Shown: piece after piece, positions 42,101 to 53,824 of the stretch
Layout of the letters: every line of letters begins with the position of its first letter
Numbering within the stretch: the first letter of the stretch is position 1
Origin: Beaufortia kweichowensis
Lineage: Eukaryota > Chordata > Actinopteri > Cypriniformes > Gastromyzontidae
Assembly (NCBI GenBank): GCA_019155185.1
Contig: CM032795.1
Coordinates: 21,025,795 to 21,089,794, forward strand
Reading direction: 5' to 3'
DNA length: 64,000 nucleotides
Notes under the pieces: generated by a model
Seen by the model: only the letters and a program-made list of their open reading frames with translations
Told to the model about the DNA's origin: nothing
Databases searched by the model: none
Position numbers and translations under genes: made by a program

Positions 42101-42384
42101 ACATTGATAAGGAAGGAGAGGAAGGAAGGAAAGCCAGGGAGATCTGCTTCATCAACATTCAGAGAGAGTTAAGGATGCGTGGGGTGTTTCTACGCCACGA
42201 GTTTCCTCACGTCTACCAAAAGCTCTGTGAGTTTGTTGAGAACAACAGGAGGTTCACTCCCACCACTATTTACCCTATTGACAAAAGGACCGGCAAGCAG
42301 TTTATGTGCATGATCATGGCAGGCTCTGAGCCACGAACTTTAGACTGGGTAGCAAACCCACATCTCCTAGATGACATTATTTAA
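39118..42384 (+). CDS. ajm1: Apical junction component 1 homologue (C9orf172), complete
   Basis: Protein named as the vertebrate homologue of nematode AJM-1, an apical-junction component. One uninterrupted 1088-residue coding exon (acceptor ends at 39063). The start MTRTDPPDILGSAVYQD matches the human N-terminus, and an in-frame TAA at 39076-39078 rules out an earlier start. The N-terminal 650 residues are Ser/Pro/Tyr-rich and probably disordered. Residues about 340-470 contain six degenerate copies of an R-x-(F/Y)-(F/Y)-x-(D/E)-D motif. Conserved islands are SRSWDNIL and VVNLSSSPRRYAALSLSE, then WFVTPEITITDND, then LEQLDELLADLV. Residues 786-831 form a MYND-like zinc finger (CHSCYTYYCSRNCRREDW, then H827 and C831), followed by a conserved C-terminal domain ending in LLDDII. 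Human AJM1 is about 980 residues; the extra length is in the disordered half. Likely cytoplasmic, at epithelial junctions by homology. Confidence 0.93.
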   Translation: MTRTDPPDILGSAVYQDVKVNSLSTHSKPHHPSKRCDSPSISKLEDTRKSKKRHCRSFDAKSVDKLRHHTIAMEYPYRRAERYAANPEVAWNALGRQHVHRFSSPDLFNYRLASQPLPADMPAEVVVTDIKRRTRSKSASRVQTNLTPVSFDASPPVARRGRDAQRAHRNTSVSLEVSPRRESSHATTRALTSEVHPIKLQPQRTDTSRYSPVYTPEGFDEGRPEKPATSPHVRCRVDIKPDESGVQHGGRKPATPQADIPWQKYPSSSSRSLTVPRHFSTSRTSTPTESLAGDYRQAYQYSQSMPNSYMQPMEIPLQKVSPREQREHYGRERRAHSSPNVPTKFFYAEDLAKYGSSAPTRTYYQDDRYSIPSQAYSPKVQYVQDPRTHIVHTVSARPYFTEVDHYHYPAQHVYPKSYAASEPGAYIIQTPPARTFYGDDPRTYQIQTAPPRIFYMGDPYTMEHHYPARAYYTEGRRRARVVQPQSDDWYGSDVSGYSSHYPSSYVSQVTPTRVRQEPKQATWYANPCMEPERTVSDPRPYSRSWDNILDSQVEREQPVARGKSDENILCQGIQTSSERPKPVVVNLSSSPRRYAALSLSENSLIDKSPTEAKGSSSKLWFVTPEITITDNDIKPSNLSKSEARSASWDVLDSKGASNQAASQREMKSHPVESTKDKVQSSTSLQQSLEQLDELLADLVMDYKPPARKPSEDLLDQLKKLIDEEEAVSSARKDSMTGSEGGIDKQPTSIKIDPDTLRDMDGSCDGLRSTEECSPDQSPDEDDTMMCSNNKCGRTETLFNACLYFKSCHSCYTYYCSRNCRREDWDVHKESCLYGRMGSVCRHVIKHCRETAEVHKAFSRIAKVGYLSRGRGVLFLGFPNPGSSTNFLQFGLESLLMSPTYLSLRELESFRDNLGDYCKELQEAGKEYDPNECFLLNVSIAVGDQLPDGPSPRVQAPTVRKFAKVALASYSPEKKVHRKESDMETLILTPPPGMADIDKEGEEGRKAREICFINIQRELRMRGVFLRHEFPHVYQKLCEFVENNRRFTPTTIYPIDKRTGKQFMCMIMAGSEPRTLDWVANPHLLDDII

Positions 42385-44715
42385 ACAAGTGCACCTTTTA
42401 TATCCAAACACATAGATCTCACTCTAGTACATATCTATATATCAAGCTTATTTGTGATACATGTTTGTAGATCCGTATTTTGTTAATGGGAAAAAAAATT
42501 GTATTCATGCCTAAAAGATCAGTATTATTCAATGTTGAAATCAGATGTCATCCACACTGTTTATTCATTGACTTGGTACTGGTGTCTAGTCACAGGTTTG
42601 ATTCATTTTTCTGCTATATTTTCATATTCTTTTATTTCGTGGTAGCATTTCTCTTTTGATAGCATTCTTATTGTTCACAAAGAGAAAAAGAAACATAATC
42701 CTCTATTTATTTTGACAAACTACAGAATTAAGGACTTCAATATTTTTTCCTATGCAAAGATTTACAACATTATCCTCATAAATGTTGGATTTTTTTGGCT
42801 CAAAAACGTGGTACAATTATATTATATTATATTATATTATATTATATTATATTATATTATATTATATTATATTATATTATATTATATTATATATTATATT
42901 ATATTATATTATATTGTGGTTACAGATTTTTTGTGATTGACACAAACTTAGGAACTACACAATTGGCCATGGATTCCCTAAAAAAAACCTTTGTTTTACT
43001 ACATTTACAATAGTTTAACCATGGCATTTGTGGTAAAACTGCGTTATAAAAAAGATAAACCATCTGCCAAAAAACAATGTACTCTCAACATTTCAAACAA
43101 TTGTACTATAGTAAAACCATGTTTTTTTTAAGGATTATTCATGGTCTTTTAAAGATTCTCAGATGAACATCCTTAAATAAAAAAGCTGCACAGAATAAAG
43201 CAGCAAAAATTCAACACTTAGAAATTTGTGCTTCAACTTGCTAACTCGTTTGTAAATGGTTTGATCAATTTAGGTATCAACTTAATGAAGTAATTGGTGC
43301 TTTTATGTGTGTAGTAGAGTACCTCGAGCAATAATGAAGTTGAAGACATCTTTTGGAGAATATTGTTGATGTGGTAATAGTCATCAGAAACACTGTGATG
43401 TGTCATGAACTGAGCTCTCCTGTGATCACTTATTACACCTGAAATATTTCACTAGATGTTATGACTATAAGGAATATGATATGAGGCTGTATTTTTGTGT
43501 AGTAAACTGGATTAAGAGTTTGACTTGATGTTTGGTAGATTGATACTGAGCCTGGAAAAGTAGTATAGTTTGTTGTGGTTTTACTGGTTTTAACAATGTG
43601 ACTGGAAGATGCTAGAGTAAATCTTAAGATGTAGTAGCAGAACACTTCACTTATTCTTGACGTATTGGACAAAACATGTCAGACACTTTAAAAAAATAGC
43701 TTTATGATTGAAATGAATGATTAATTATTCACTTAAATGTTCTAATACACAAATGTACCATGTTATTTATTTATTTTTTCTATACGTAATATAGAAAACT
43801 GTATTGACTATCACTCACTACCCTAAAAAAGAAATGCTTTTAATAACTCATATGGTCTGAAATGAATATATATATATATACATGTTAAATGAACAAAAAA
43901 ATTAAATATATCTTGTTCTTTTAAAACAAATATGACTACTATGTATTGAGAGAAGAAAGTAACAACTTTTGTAAAACAACATCAAATATTTTTAAATTAA
44001 AAAAGACAAATTATTTGAAGGCAGTTGTGCTAATACTATAACTTATTAACAGAAATTATAAAAGAACTGTGATTTGGTTATTGGCAGAAAAATGTTGCCT
44101 GTCGACTGAATGCATGAAAAATCAAGAGTTTGCACCAAAACAATTCGCTTTGAATGTGTTTAACAACCAAAAAAAAACTTCTTTGTGAATAATATTTTTG
44201 TATGTTTCAGTTCTGAAGCCTGTTTTGTCTCATCACTCAAGAATCAGTGACAGTGAGTTAATACTGTGCAAACTTTGTCATGTTCAAACCAATTGATCCT
44301 GTTTCACAACCTCTCTATATGTCATTATTTCCCCTTTATTTTAGATGATATCTTGCCTGTCAGATCTCTTTTGAATCGCTTTATCATGTTGTCTTTAATG
44401 AATCCACATCAATCACAGCACATGTTCCTGGACAGAGTGTATATATACAGTGATAAACCGAAAGAAATGACTGCATGTGATTCTATTTTTTCTATCTCAT
44501 CATAAATATAACTAACCTGCCTGAATATTTGATATTTGGAAAATATGCTGTATATGAGGGATAAAACATCTAAAAATATAAATATATAAATAGTATAGGA
44601 GTGATATTTTTCAAGATCATTGTGTCAATCACTGCTGTTATGCTGAAAACAAATGAGACAAAGACACAGAAAAAAACAAATTCATGCTTAAATAAAAAGA
44701 TGTGTCTCTAAAATT
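42385..44715 (+). other. ajm1 3' UTR
   Basis: About 2.3 kb of AT-rich non-coding sequence after the stop. AATAAA at 44691-44696 is a plausible poly(A) signal, followed by a T/G-rich stretch (GTTTCTGTTCTCCTG). No competing gene is seen. Confidence 0.5.
42815..42915 (+). repeat. (ATTAT)n microsatellite in ajm1 3' UTR
   Basis: About twenty 5-bp units of TATAT/ATTAT, with one phase slip near 42892. If transcribed it lies in the ajm1 3' UTR. Confidence 0.95.
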
Positions 44716-45185
44716 GTTTCTGTTCTCCTGTAATTTGTTTTCATTAAACGATCTTTTTAGTTTTTAGATGTTTTAATGTTTTAACGCCTCCATGTGGTGT
44801 GTTAGAGGATTTCACTCTGTAGTGTCTCTCATTTGCAATTGAACAGTTTCTGTCTATATTTTGACATTAATCTCATGTCTTAATATTCAGTTGCAGTCTG
44901 ATTTTTACATTAATTTCCTAGTTGTTATTAATATCTTTGGGGATACAGTTTTTGTTTCATCTTCAGGAGAGCAAAGCTTAAGTTAAATCTATTGAAGCAG
45001 ATGAGTGTAATTGTTTAACTCAGCAGAGACTAATTTAATTGATTTATAGGTTAAAAACATTACTTTGTCAATCTACTTCAGTTTCTATCATTATTCATGC
45101 ATGTCTGATTTCTCAAGCACCATCTTTCATTCATTATTTATTGCCTATATTTTCTAATAGATTATAGATAGAAAAAGTCTATAAA

Positions 45186-45340
45186 TAGATTTAATGGCTA
45201 TAACGGGAATTATATTTGTTTTAATGGAAACTAAAATGGTCTCTGTGAGTCTCTACTGGATTCTTATAGTTGGATGTTATACTACTGGAATAAGACCCAA
45301 AATGTGAACGATAAATAAATGAATTTTTAATGGTTTTGAT
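45186..45340 (+). repeat. Interspersed repeat, family A, copy 3
   Basis: Same orientation as 31596-31812, shorter by internal deletion. Shared words include TAACGGGAATTATA, GTTTTAATGGAAACTA, ATGGTCTCT and CTACTGGAATAAGACCCAAA, the last also present in copy 1. Confidence 0.55.
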
Positions 45341-46150
45341 ATTTGTAAAAACCATTTGGATTTGTTTTGGGTTTTTCTCAAGAGGGTCAGTTAGTAAATC
45401 GCTTCACATTCTTCAGGTGTGTTTTGCCTCTAGTCGGTGCTCAGCATCTGTTTTAAACTCGAACACATACAACAAGAATGGACCAAAATCTGTTCTTCTC
45501 ATTTATACCAGACAGTTTAAAGCACAACAAACAAGGTCTGCTAAATGACTTTTGAGATTACAACATAACCTGAACTACAACACAAACACTTCTTGGAGTC
45601 CAAGTACTACAGATTTTTATCCTCTGCAAAAATGTTTTTCATCTTTAAAAATTTTTTTTCCTTTCAAACTTTTTTGTCTTCGAATTTTTGAAGAGGAAAA
45701 ACATTTTCTGAAGGAGAAAAAGAAGACAATCTTTATTTATCTTTTTATCTTCAAAAAATATCTTTCTTTCAAAAATATATTTTTTTCATCTTTAAAATTC
45801 TTTTTCCTTTCAAACTTTTTATCTTCAAAATTTTTTTCTCCTCCAAAAATCTTTAAATATCTTCAATATTTTCTTTCCCTCTTCAAACTTTAGTTATCTT
45901 AAAAAACGTTTTGTTTCTTTTAAACGTTTTATCATCAAAAAAAATGTTCCTTAATTTTTCTCTTATCTTCAAAAAAAAGTTTTTTTTCTCCTTGAAAAAA
46001 AAATAAAAGTTTTTTAATCTTATTTTTTTCTCTTTTTAAACATTTTATCTTCAAAAATATTTTTTTCACATCTTTAAATTTTTTTCCCTCTTCAAACTTT
46101 CTTATTTTCCTTAAATCTTTTTTCATCTTCAAGAAATTATTTTTTCTCTT

Positions 46151-48205
46151 TAAGAGTTCACACAAGAGAATTTTTGCTTGCTTGCTATCCATCAGCATGT
46201 CCTGCCAATTTTGACCAAAGCATTGCAGGCACAAGATTCAATTCGTACTGATAGTGACACCTGGTGGTCAAGATTGGCACTACATGCTTATTGTTAGCAA
46301 GCCATTTTTTTTTTTTGAAGAGAAAAATATTTTTTTTAAATGAAAAAAAATTGAAGAGAAAAAAATAATTTTTGAAGAGAAAAAAAAAGAGAAAAAAATC
46401 TTTAGGACTTAGGCAATATAAGGACAATGTTTTTCCTCAACACCATTTGTTTATTTTTACCTTGTGTTCAGGGCCCCAACTTTTTTATCTTAAAAAATGT
46501 TTTCTTCTTCCACATTTTTTTCCCTCTTCAAAATTTTTTATCTTCAAAAAAGTTTTTTTCTTTTCAAACTTTTTATCTTCAAAAAAACTTTTTTCCTCTT
46601 TTCAAATGTTTTTTCATCTTCAAACATTTTTCCCTCTTCAAACTTTATATCCTAAAATAATTTTTTTTCCTCTAAACTTTTTTTTTTTTCTCTAAGAGTC
46701 CACAAGTGATTTTTTTTTCCTTTCAACCTTTCAAACAATTTGTTCATCTTCAAAAAATGTTTTTTTCTTTTAAAACTTTTTAGCTTTAAAAATGTTTTTC
46801 TCTTTCAAATTTTTTTTTATCTTACATTTTTTTTATCTTCCAAATTTTTTTTCATCTTCAAACATTTTTTCCATCTTCAAACTTTATATCTTAAAAATAT
46901 ATTTTTTTCTTTTTTAAACTTTTTTTTCCTTCAAAAGTCCACATGTGAATTATTTTCCTTTCAACCTTTTTCAATTTCTAAAGAATTTTCTTCTCAAACT
47001 TTTTTTTTATCTTTACATTTTTTCCCCTCTTCAAACTTTCTTATTTTCAAAAACATTTTCCTTAAATCTTTTTTCATCTTCAAGAAATTATTTTTTCTCT
47101 TTAAGAGTTCACACAAGAGAATTTTTGCTTGCTTGCTATCCATCAGCATGTCCTGCCAATTTTGACCAAAGCATTGCAGGCACAAGATTCAATCTGTACT
47201 GATAGTGACACCTGGTGGTCAAGATTGGCACCTACATGCTTATTGTTAGCAAGTTTTTTTTTTTTTTTTGAAGAGAAAAATATTTTTTTTAAATGAAAAA
47301 AAATTGAAGAGAAAAAAATAATTTTTGAAGAGAAAAAAAAAGAGAAAAAAATCTTTAGGACTTAGGCAATATAAGGACAATGTTTTTCCTCAACACCATT
47401 TGTTTATTTTTACCTTGTGTTCAGGGCCCCAACTTTTTTATCTTAAAAAATGTTTTCTTCTTCCACATTTTTTTCCCTCTTCAAAATTTTTTATCTTCAA
47501 AAAAGTTTTTTTCTTTTCAAACTTTTTATCTTCAAAAAAACTTTTTTCCTCTTTTCAAATGTTTTTTCATCTTCAAACATTTTTCCCTCTTCAAACTTTA
47601 TATCCTAAAATAATTTTTTTCCTCTTTAAACTTTTTTTTCTCTAAGAGTCCACAAGTGATTTTTTTTTCCTTTCAACCTTTCAAACAATTTGTTCATCTT
47701 CAAAAAATGTTTTTTTCTTTTAAAACTTTTTAGCTTTAAAAATGTTTTTCTCTTTCAAATTTTTTTTTATCTTACATTTTTTTTATCTTCCAAATTTTTT
47801 TTCATCTTCAAACATTTTTTCCATCTTCAAACTTTATATCTTAAAAATATATTTTTTTCTTTTTTAAACTTTTTTTTCCTTCAAAAGTCCACATGTGAAT
47901 TATTTTCCTTTCAACCTTTTTCAATTTCTAAAGAATTTTCTTCTCAAACTTTTTTTTTATCTTTACATTTTTTCCCCTCTTCAAACTTTCTTATTTTCAA
48001 AAACATTTTCCTTAAATCTTTTTTCATCTTCAAGAAATTATTTTTTCTCTTTAAGAGTTCACACAAGAGAATTTTTGCTTGCTTGCTATCCATCAGCATG
48101 TCCTGCCAATTTTGACCAAAGCATTGCAGGCACAAGATTCAATTCGTACTGATAGTGACACCTGGTGGTCAAGATTGGCACTACATGCGTATTGTTAGCA
48201 AGCCA
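46151..48205 (+). repeat. Tandem duplication, unit about 950 bp
   Basis: Cores at 46194, 47145 and 48095 are 951 and 950 bp apart. The sequence between is nearly identical in the first two units, down to homopolymer tracts. A third, partly deleted unit continues to about 48800. The near-identity points to recent unequal exchange or replication slippage. Confidence 0.85.
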
Positions 48206-49269
48206 TTTTTTTCTGTTATGTGACTCTTGAAGAGAAAAATATTTTTTTTAAATGAAAAAATATTGAAGAGAAAAAAATAATTTTTGAAGAGAAAAAAAAA
48301 GAGAAAAAAATCTTTAGGACTTAGGCAATATAAGGACAATGTTTTTCCTCAACACCATTTGTTTATTTTTACCTTGTGTTCAGGGCCCCAACTTTTTTAT
48401 CTTAAAAAATGTTTTCTTCTTCCACATTTTTTTCCCTCTTCAAAATTTTTTATCTTCAAAAAAACTTTTTTCCTCTTTTCAAATGTTTTTTCATCTTCAA
48501 ACATTTTTCCCTCTTCAAACTTTATATCCTAAAATATTTTTTCCTCTTTAAACTTTTTTTTTTTTTTTAAGAGTTGATCTTCAACCTTTCAAACACTTGT
48601 TCATCTTCAAAATGTTTTTTTTTTTTTTTTAAAACTTTTCTTTTAAAAATGTTTTTCTCTTTCAAATTTTTTTTCATCTTCAAACATTTTTCCATCTTCA
48701 AACTTTATATCTTAAAAATATATTTTTTTCTTTTTTAAACTTTTTTTTCCTTCAAAAGTCCACATGTGAATTATTTTCCTTTCAACCTTTTTCAATTTCT
48801 AAAGAATTTTCTTCTCAAACTTTTTTAAACATTTTTCCCCTCTTATCTTAAAAATATTTTTCTTTTTAATATTTTTAGCTTTAAAAATGTTTTTCTCTTT
48901 CAAATTTTTTTTCCTTTAAACTTTTTTATTTTCAAACATTTTTTTCTCTCTTCCAAATTTTTTTTCATCTTCAAACATTTTTTCCCTCTTCAAACTTTAT
49001 ATCTTAAAAATATATTTTTTTTTCCCTTTTAAACTTTTTTTTCCCTTCTAGTCCACACGTGAAATATGAATAAAAAATGTTTTTTTCTTTTTAAACATTT
49101 TAGCTTTAAAAAATGTTTTTCTCTTTCAAAATTTTTTATCTTGAATTTTTTTTCCTTTTAACTTTTCAATTTCTAAATAATTTTCTTTCTCAACATCTTC
49201 AACATTTTTTCTCTCTTATCTTAAAAATTATTTTTCTTTTAAACTTTTTATCTTAAAAAAAAAATCCTT

Positions 49270-51300
49270 TTTAAAAGTTCACACAAGAGAATTTTTGGTT
49301 GCAAACCATCAGCATGTAGTGCCAATTTTGACCAAAGCATTGCAGGCACAAGATTTAATTCTGTAACTGATAGTGACACCTGGTGGTCAAGATTGGCACT
49401 ACATGCTGATTGTTAGATAGCAAGCAAAAAATATTTCTTTTTGTGGACTCTCGATGAGAAAAAAAATTGAAAATGGAAAAAATTAGAGATGAAAAAAAAA
49501 GTAATTTTAAAGATGAAAAAATGATTTTGAAGAGGAAAACTTTTTTAAAGAAAAAAGAATAAAATCTTTAGGACTTCTAAGCAATATAAGGAATTTTTTT
49601 CCATATCATGATCACCATGATTTTTTTTTTTACGTTATGTTCAGGGCCCCAAGTTTTTATTTTTATCTTCAAAAACTTTTAGCATGAAGTGCCAGCCTTG
49701 ACCACCAGATGTCACTATCAGTAACGAATGAAATCTTATGCCTGCAATGCTTTGGTCAAGATTTGGCACTACAAGCAAAAATTCTCTTTGTGAACTCTTG
49801 AAGAGGAAAAAATTAAATTTTTTCCTCTTCAAACTTTTTTATCTTAAAAGTTTTTCTTTTCAAACTTTTCTAATCAAAATATTTTTTCCTCTTCAAAAGA
49901 AATTCCACAGGAATGTTTTCCTCAAACTTTTATATCTTAATTTTTTTTCTTTTTAAACTTTTCATCTTCAAACATTTTTTTCCCTCTTCAAACTTTCAAA
50001 CAATTTGTTCATCTTCAAAAAATGTTTTTTTCTTTCAAATTTTTTTTATCTTACATTTTTTTTCTCTTCCAAATTTTTTTTCATCTTCAAACATTTTTTC
50101 CATCTTCAAACTTTATATCTTAAAAATATATTTTTTCCTTTTTAAACTTTTTTTCCCTTCAAAAGTCCACATGTGAATTATTTTCCTTTCAACCTTTTTC
50201 AATTTCTAAAGAATTTTCTTCTCAAACTTTTTCTTTTTATCTTTAACATTTTTTCCCCTCTTATCTTAAAAAAATATTTTTCTTTTTAATATTTTTAGCT
50301 TTAAAAAATGTTTTTCTCTTTCAAATTTTTTTTCCTTTAAACTTTTTTATTTTCAAAATTTTTTTCTCTCTTCCAAATTTTTTTTCATCTTCAAACATTT
50401 TTTCCCTCTTCAAACTTTTTTTTTCCTTCTAGAGTCCACACGTGAAATATGAATAAAAAATGTTTTTTTCTCTTTCAACATTTTTTTATCTTGAATTTTT
50501 TTTCCTTCTTTTAACTTTTCAATTTCTAAATAATTTTCTTCTCAACATTTTTTTTATCTTCAACATTTTTTTCTCTCTTATCTTAAAAAATGTTTTTTCT
50601 TTTTAAACTTTTTATCTAAAAAAAAAATCCTTTTTAAAAGTTCACACAAGAGAATTTTTGCTTGCAAACCATCAGCATGTAGTGCCAATTTTGACCAAAG
50701 CATTGCAGGCACAAGATTTAATTCGTACTGATAGTGACACCTGGTGGTCAAGATTGGCACTACATGCTGATTGTTAGATAGCAAGCAAAAAAATATTTCT
50801 CTTTTGTGGACTCTCGATGAGAAAAAAAATTGAAAATGGAAAAAAAATTAGAGATGAAAAAGTAATTTTAAAGATGAAAAAATGATTTTTGAAGAGGAAA
50901 AACTTTTTTTAAAGAAAAAAAGAATAAAATCTTTAGGACTTCTAAGCAATATAAGGAATTTTTTTTCCATATCATGATCACCATGATTTGTTTTTTTTTT
51001 ACGTTGCGGTTCAGGGCCCCAAGTTTTTTATTTTTTATCTTCAAAAAACTTTTTTAGCATGAAGTGCCAGCCTTGACCACCAGATGTCACTATCAGTACG
51101 AATGAAATCTTATGCCTGCAATGCTTTGGTCAAGATTGGCACTACAAGCAAAAAAAATTCTCTTGTGTGAACTCTTGAAGAGGAAAAAAAATAAATTTTT
51201 TCCCTCTTCAAACTTTTTATCTTAAAAAAGTTTTTTCTTTTCAAACTTTTTCTAATCAAAATATTTTTTTTCCTCTTCAAAAGAAATTCCACAGGAATGT
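49270..51300 (+). repeat. Second tandem duplication, unit about 1.37 kb
   Basis: The direct cores at 49311 and 50674 (1363 bp apart) and the inverted cores at 49681 and 51056 (1375 bp apart) show that a block holding one direct and one inverted core was duplicated as a whole. Shared flanks include TTCAGGGCCCCAAG and GGACTTCTAAGCAATATAAG. Confidence 0.8.
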
Positions 51301-51621
51301 TTTCCTCAAACTTTTATATCTTAATTTTTTTTCTTTTTAAACTTTTCATCTTCAAACATGTTTTTCCCTCTTCAAACTTTTTAAACTTTATATCTTCAAA
51401 AAAATTCTTCTTGAAACTTTTTTCTATAAACTTTTTTCTTCTCTATAAAAGTCCAGACTAGAATTTTATTTTCAAACTTTTTTCATCTTCAAAAAATGTT
51501 TTCTTCTCTCAATTTTTTTATATCTTCATGTGTTTTTCCCCCTCTTTCAACTTTTTTATCTTAATTTTTTTCTAAAATCTAAAAAAAAAAATTTTGAAAA
51601 TGAAAAAAGAGTACTTAGACT

Positions 51622-53824
51622 ATTTACTTGTTGTGGTTCAGGGCTTCCGTACAAAGGTTTTCTAAAAGTCCCAAGAAAATGTAATTTAAATCAAGGTCAC
51701 CTCACCCCAAACTCCAGACTCTGATTGAGTCAAAGTTAAAATGTTGGAGTGGTAAAACAGAGCTACAATAAAGAAATACTTTGAAATAAGAATGAACTTC
51801 ACCATTAATAAAGTTTGTTCTTACAGCATCTTGATTTCTGTTTTCTTGCATTATTTGCATTACTTACTCTGCTAGCATTCAAGAGCAAGCTAAAAACCAT
51901 TGCACAGAAAAAAGAAACTGTATGCAAAAGCCAAACTGACACAATCAGAAGAGAATCCAAAGAGCGAAAACAACCACTGTGACAGAGGTGAAGAGAAAAC
52001 AAACCCCTTCTGCAAGAAGAACTGAGAAAATTCATCTTCAGCTTCATGCCTGTCACTCTGCATTACCTTTATTGTTTAGATGATGCAGACGTCTTTGGGT
52101 ATTTTTAAACAGTGTCTATCTCTGTTTCCTGTGGAAGGCATAAAAAGATCTCTCAGGGGTCACAGCTGGTGAAGAAGCTGAAGAGTGAAGCATCCGTGAG
52201 GCTGTTCTCCTCCACCAGCTGCTGTCTCATCAACAACACAAAACCCAACAGCAACACTCCACTTTAGTTTTCAAGCTGGTCTTTTTTACTAAATGGTGAA
52301 AGAAAGTCTTATAAATCTTTTTAAAATCAAGCATCAAAACTTCTTTGATATGACTTTGACCAATAATCAAATAGCCCTTTAAAAATATCGCAAATATTTG
52401 ACATTTTTTATCTTTATATATGTTGCCTAAAAATAAAGTTGCTGCAAAAGGTTATTTACAGTGATATAATTTTTAGTTCCCCAAAAAATGTTTTTAGTAC
52501 ATTTTTATTTTTACAATACATACTTTTTTGAAGTCTAAAGAATCTTTTTCACCAAAACTTTTAACTAAAAAACCTTTTGAGAAACAGAAAGGTTAACCAT
52601 TCAGTCAAAAATTCAGGCTATTCTTTGATTTTTTTCCATAAACACAAAATAGAAACTAAAATGAAACAAACACACAAAACACAAGAGAACAAACTGTATT
52701 GTGGTTCAGTCTTTAATTAGAAAATCTACTTATATACAGTATAGACGTACTGTAGCAAATATTGTTGATTCATAGGCCGCATGACAACCCCCCCTCCCAG
52801 GTCATCAGAACATTATAAATAAAGTTTTATTTGAAATGTCTATTCAGCGATTCTCCCCGTCACGGGAACACGCTCTCTATGTCCATCTATCAGAGCTGAA
52901 CTGCGCCTCGCAGCCTCCGACATGTATAAAAAACAAAACAAAAGATCAGTCGAGACAAAATGGCAGTGGGAAACCTGAGTCAGAACAGATTTGGAAAGAA
53001 CATGCACCCTGAATCCAGTTTAACAAGAGCAGCTTTTGAAGTGGAGTTTGCGAGTTTCCCCCAACGAGTGAAAGAAACGGGTTGACATGAAATGAACTTA
53101 CTGTAATAATGTTATCTTAAACATTTACGACGCGGTAAAATACATTCCCGTTGCAGCCCAAGAGGACAGAATAATTTGAAACGTCTGCCTGAAAGACGGA
53201 CAGCGTTCGGTTCATAGAATATATTTAATCCAAAGATACGATGCAGAGGAAAAACACATCACAGTAAAAAGTACAGTTATTTCATATTTGATCATTAAAA
53301 ATCCATCACTGCTGAACCTACCGGCCCCTGTTGGTAAAAAGTTTGAAGGCTTATCCTCGATTCGCTTAAAATCTGTGTTGTTCAATAGCAGGCACTGAAG
53401 AGCTATGGCCGAAGAGGGTTTCCACCCTGAATGTGGTCGCTATTTACATTTAAAAAAGAAAGCAAAGCCTTTACTGCTCAGTGTACAAGACCTTTGATAC
53501 AGGAGAAGCTAATAGAGTTTGTTCGCTCTGACTGTGGTGTGAGTTTCTGTACAGTTGCTTTGTAGGCAGTGGAAGAAAGTCTACAGCAGCGTGTAATGTG
53601 TTCTGGGTCGATGGCTGTGGCTTTGTTGGATTGTTGCTTTGTTTTGCTAGTACATTCTCGAGTGACAGCGGAGAGCATCGCTGCTCTGATATGATTGAGA
53701 AACATCAGAGGCTAAAAACTCCATCCGGATGAGACAACGTTGTCATTCTTTTATCGTCTGTGCTTTCTATCCATCTTTTATTCTGTTAGGCACATCTCTC
53801 TCCCGGTTTAGACGGCCGTCAGCG
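51622..53824 (-). other. Intergenic and mapkap1 3' UTR
   Basis: No credible gene. The part from about 52700 to 53824 is probably the mapkap1 3' UTR, with minus-strand poly(A) signal candidates AATAAA (52826-52831) and ATTAAA (52712-52717). Frames at 51805-52056 and 53478-53705 have no recognisable content. Confidence 0.5.

Larger units (their letters stand above)
45597..51621. mobile_element. Foldback-type transposon array with minisatellite arms
   Basis: A 6-kb block of low complexity, quite unlike its flanks. Seven copies of a roughly 95-bp core occur at 46194-46288, 47145-47240, 48095-48188, 49311-49407 and 50674-50768 (direct) and 49681-49776 and 51056-51149 (inverted). Each core is itself palindromic: AGCATGTAGTGCCAATTTTG at one end is inverted as CAAGATTGGCACTACATGCT at the other. 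The inverted repeat continues outward through TTCACACAAGAGAATTTTTG, then into arms of imperfect CTTCAAACTTTTT units on one side and GAAGAGAAAAA units on the other. Long inverted repeats made of short tandem repeats are the hallmark of foldback elements. Outermost, AGTCCAAGTACT (45597-45608) and AGTACTTAGACT (51610-51621) are inverted with 11 of 12 matches. No transposase; all Phe/Lys-rich frames here are repeat translations. Confidence 0.75.

Noticed and set aside
45552..51292. Many Phe/Lys/Leu-rich frames, some repeated two or three times
   Set aside because: They translate the T-rich and A-rich minisatellite arms; the identical copies reflect DNA duplication, not a protein family.
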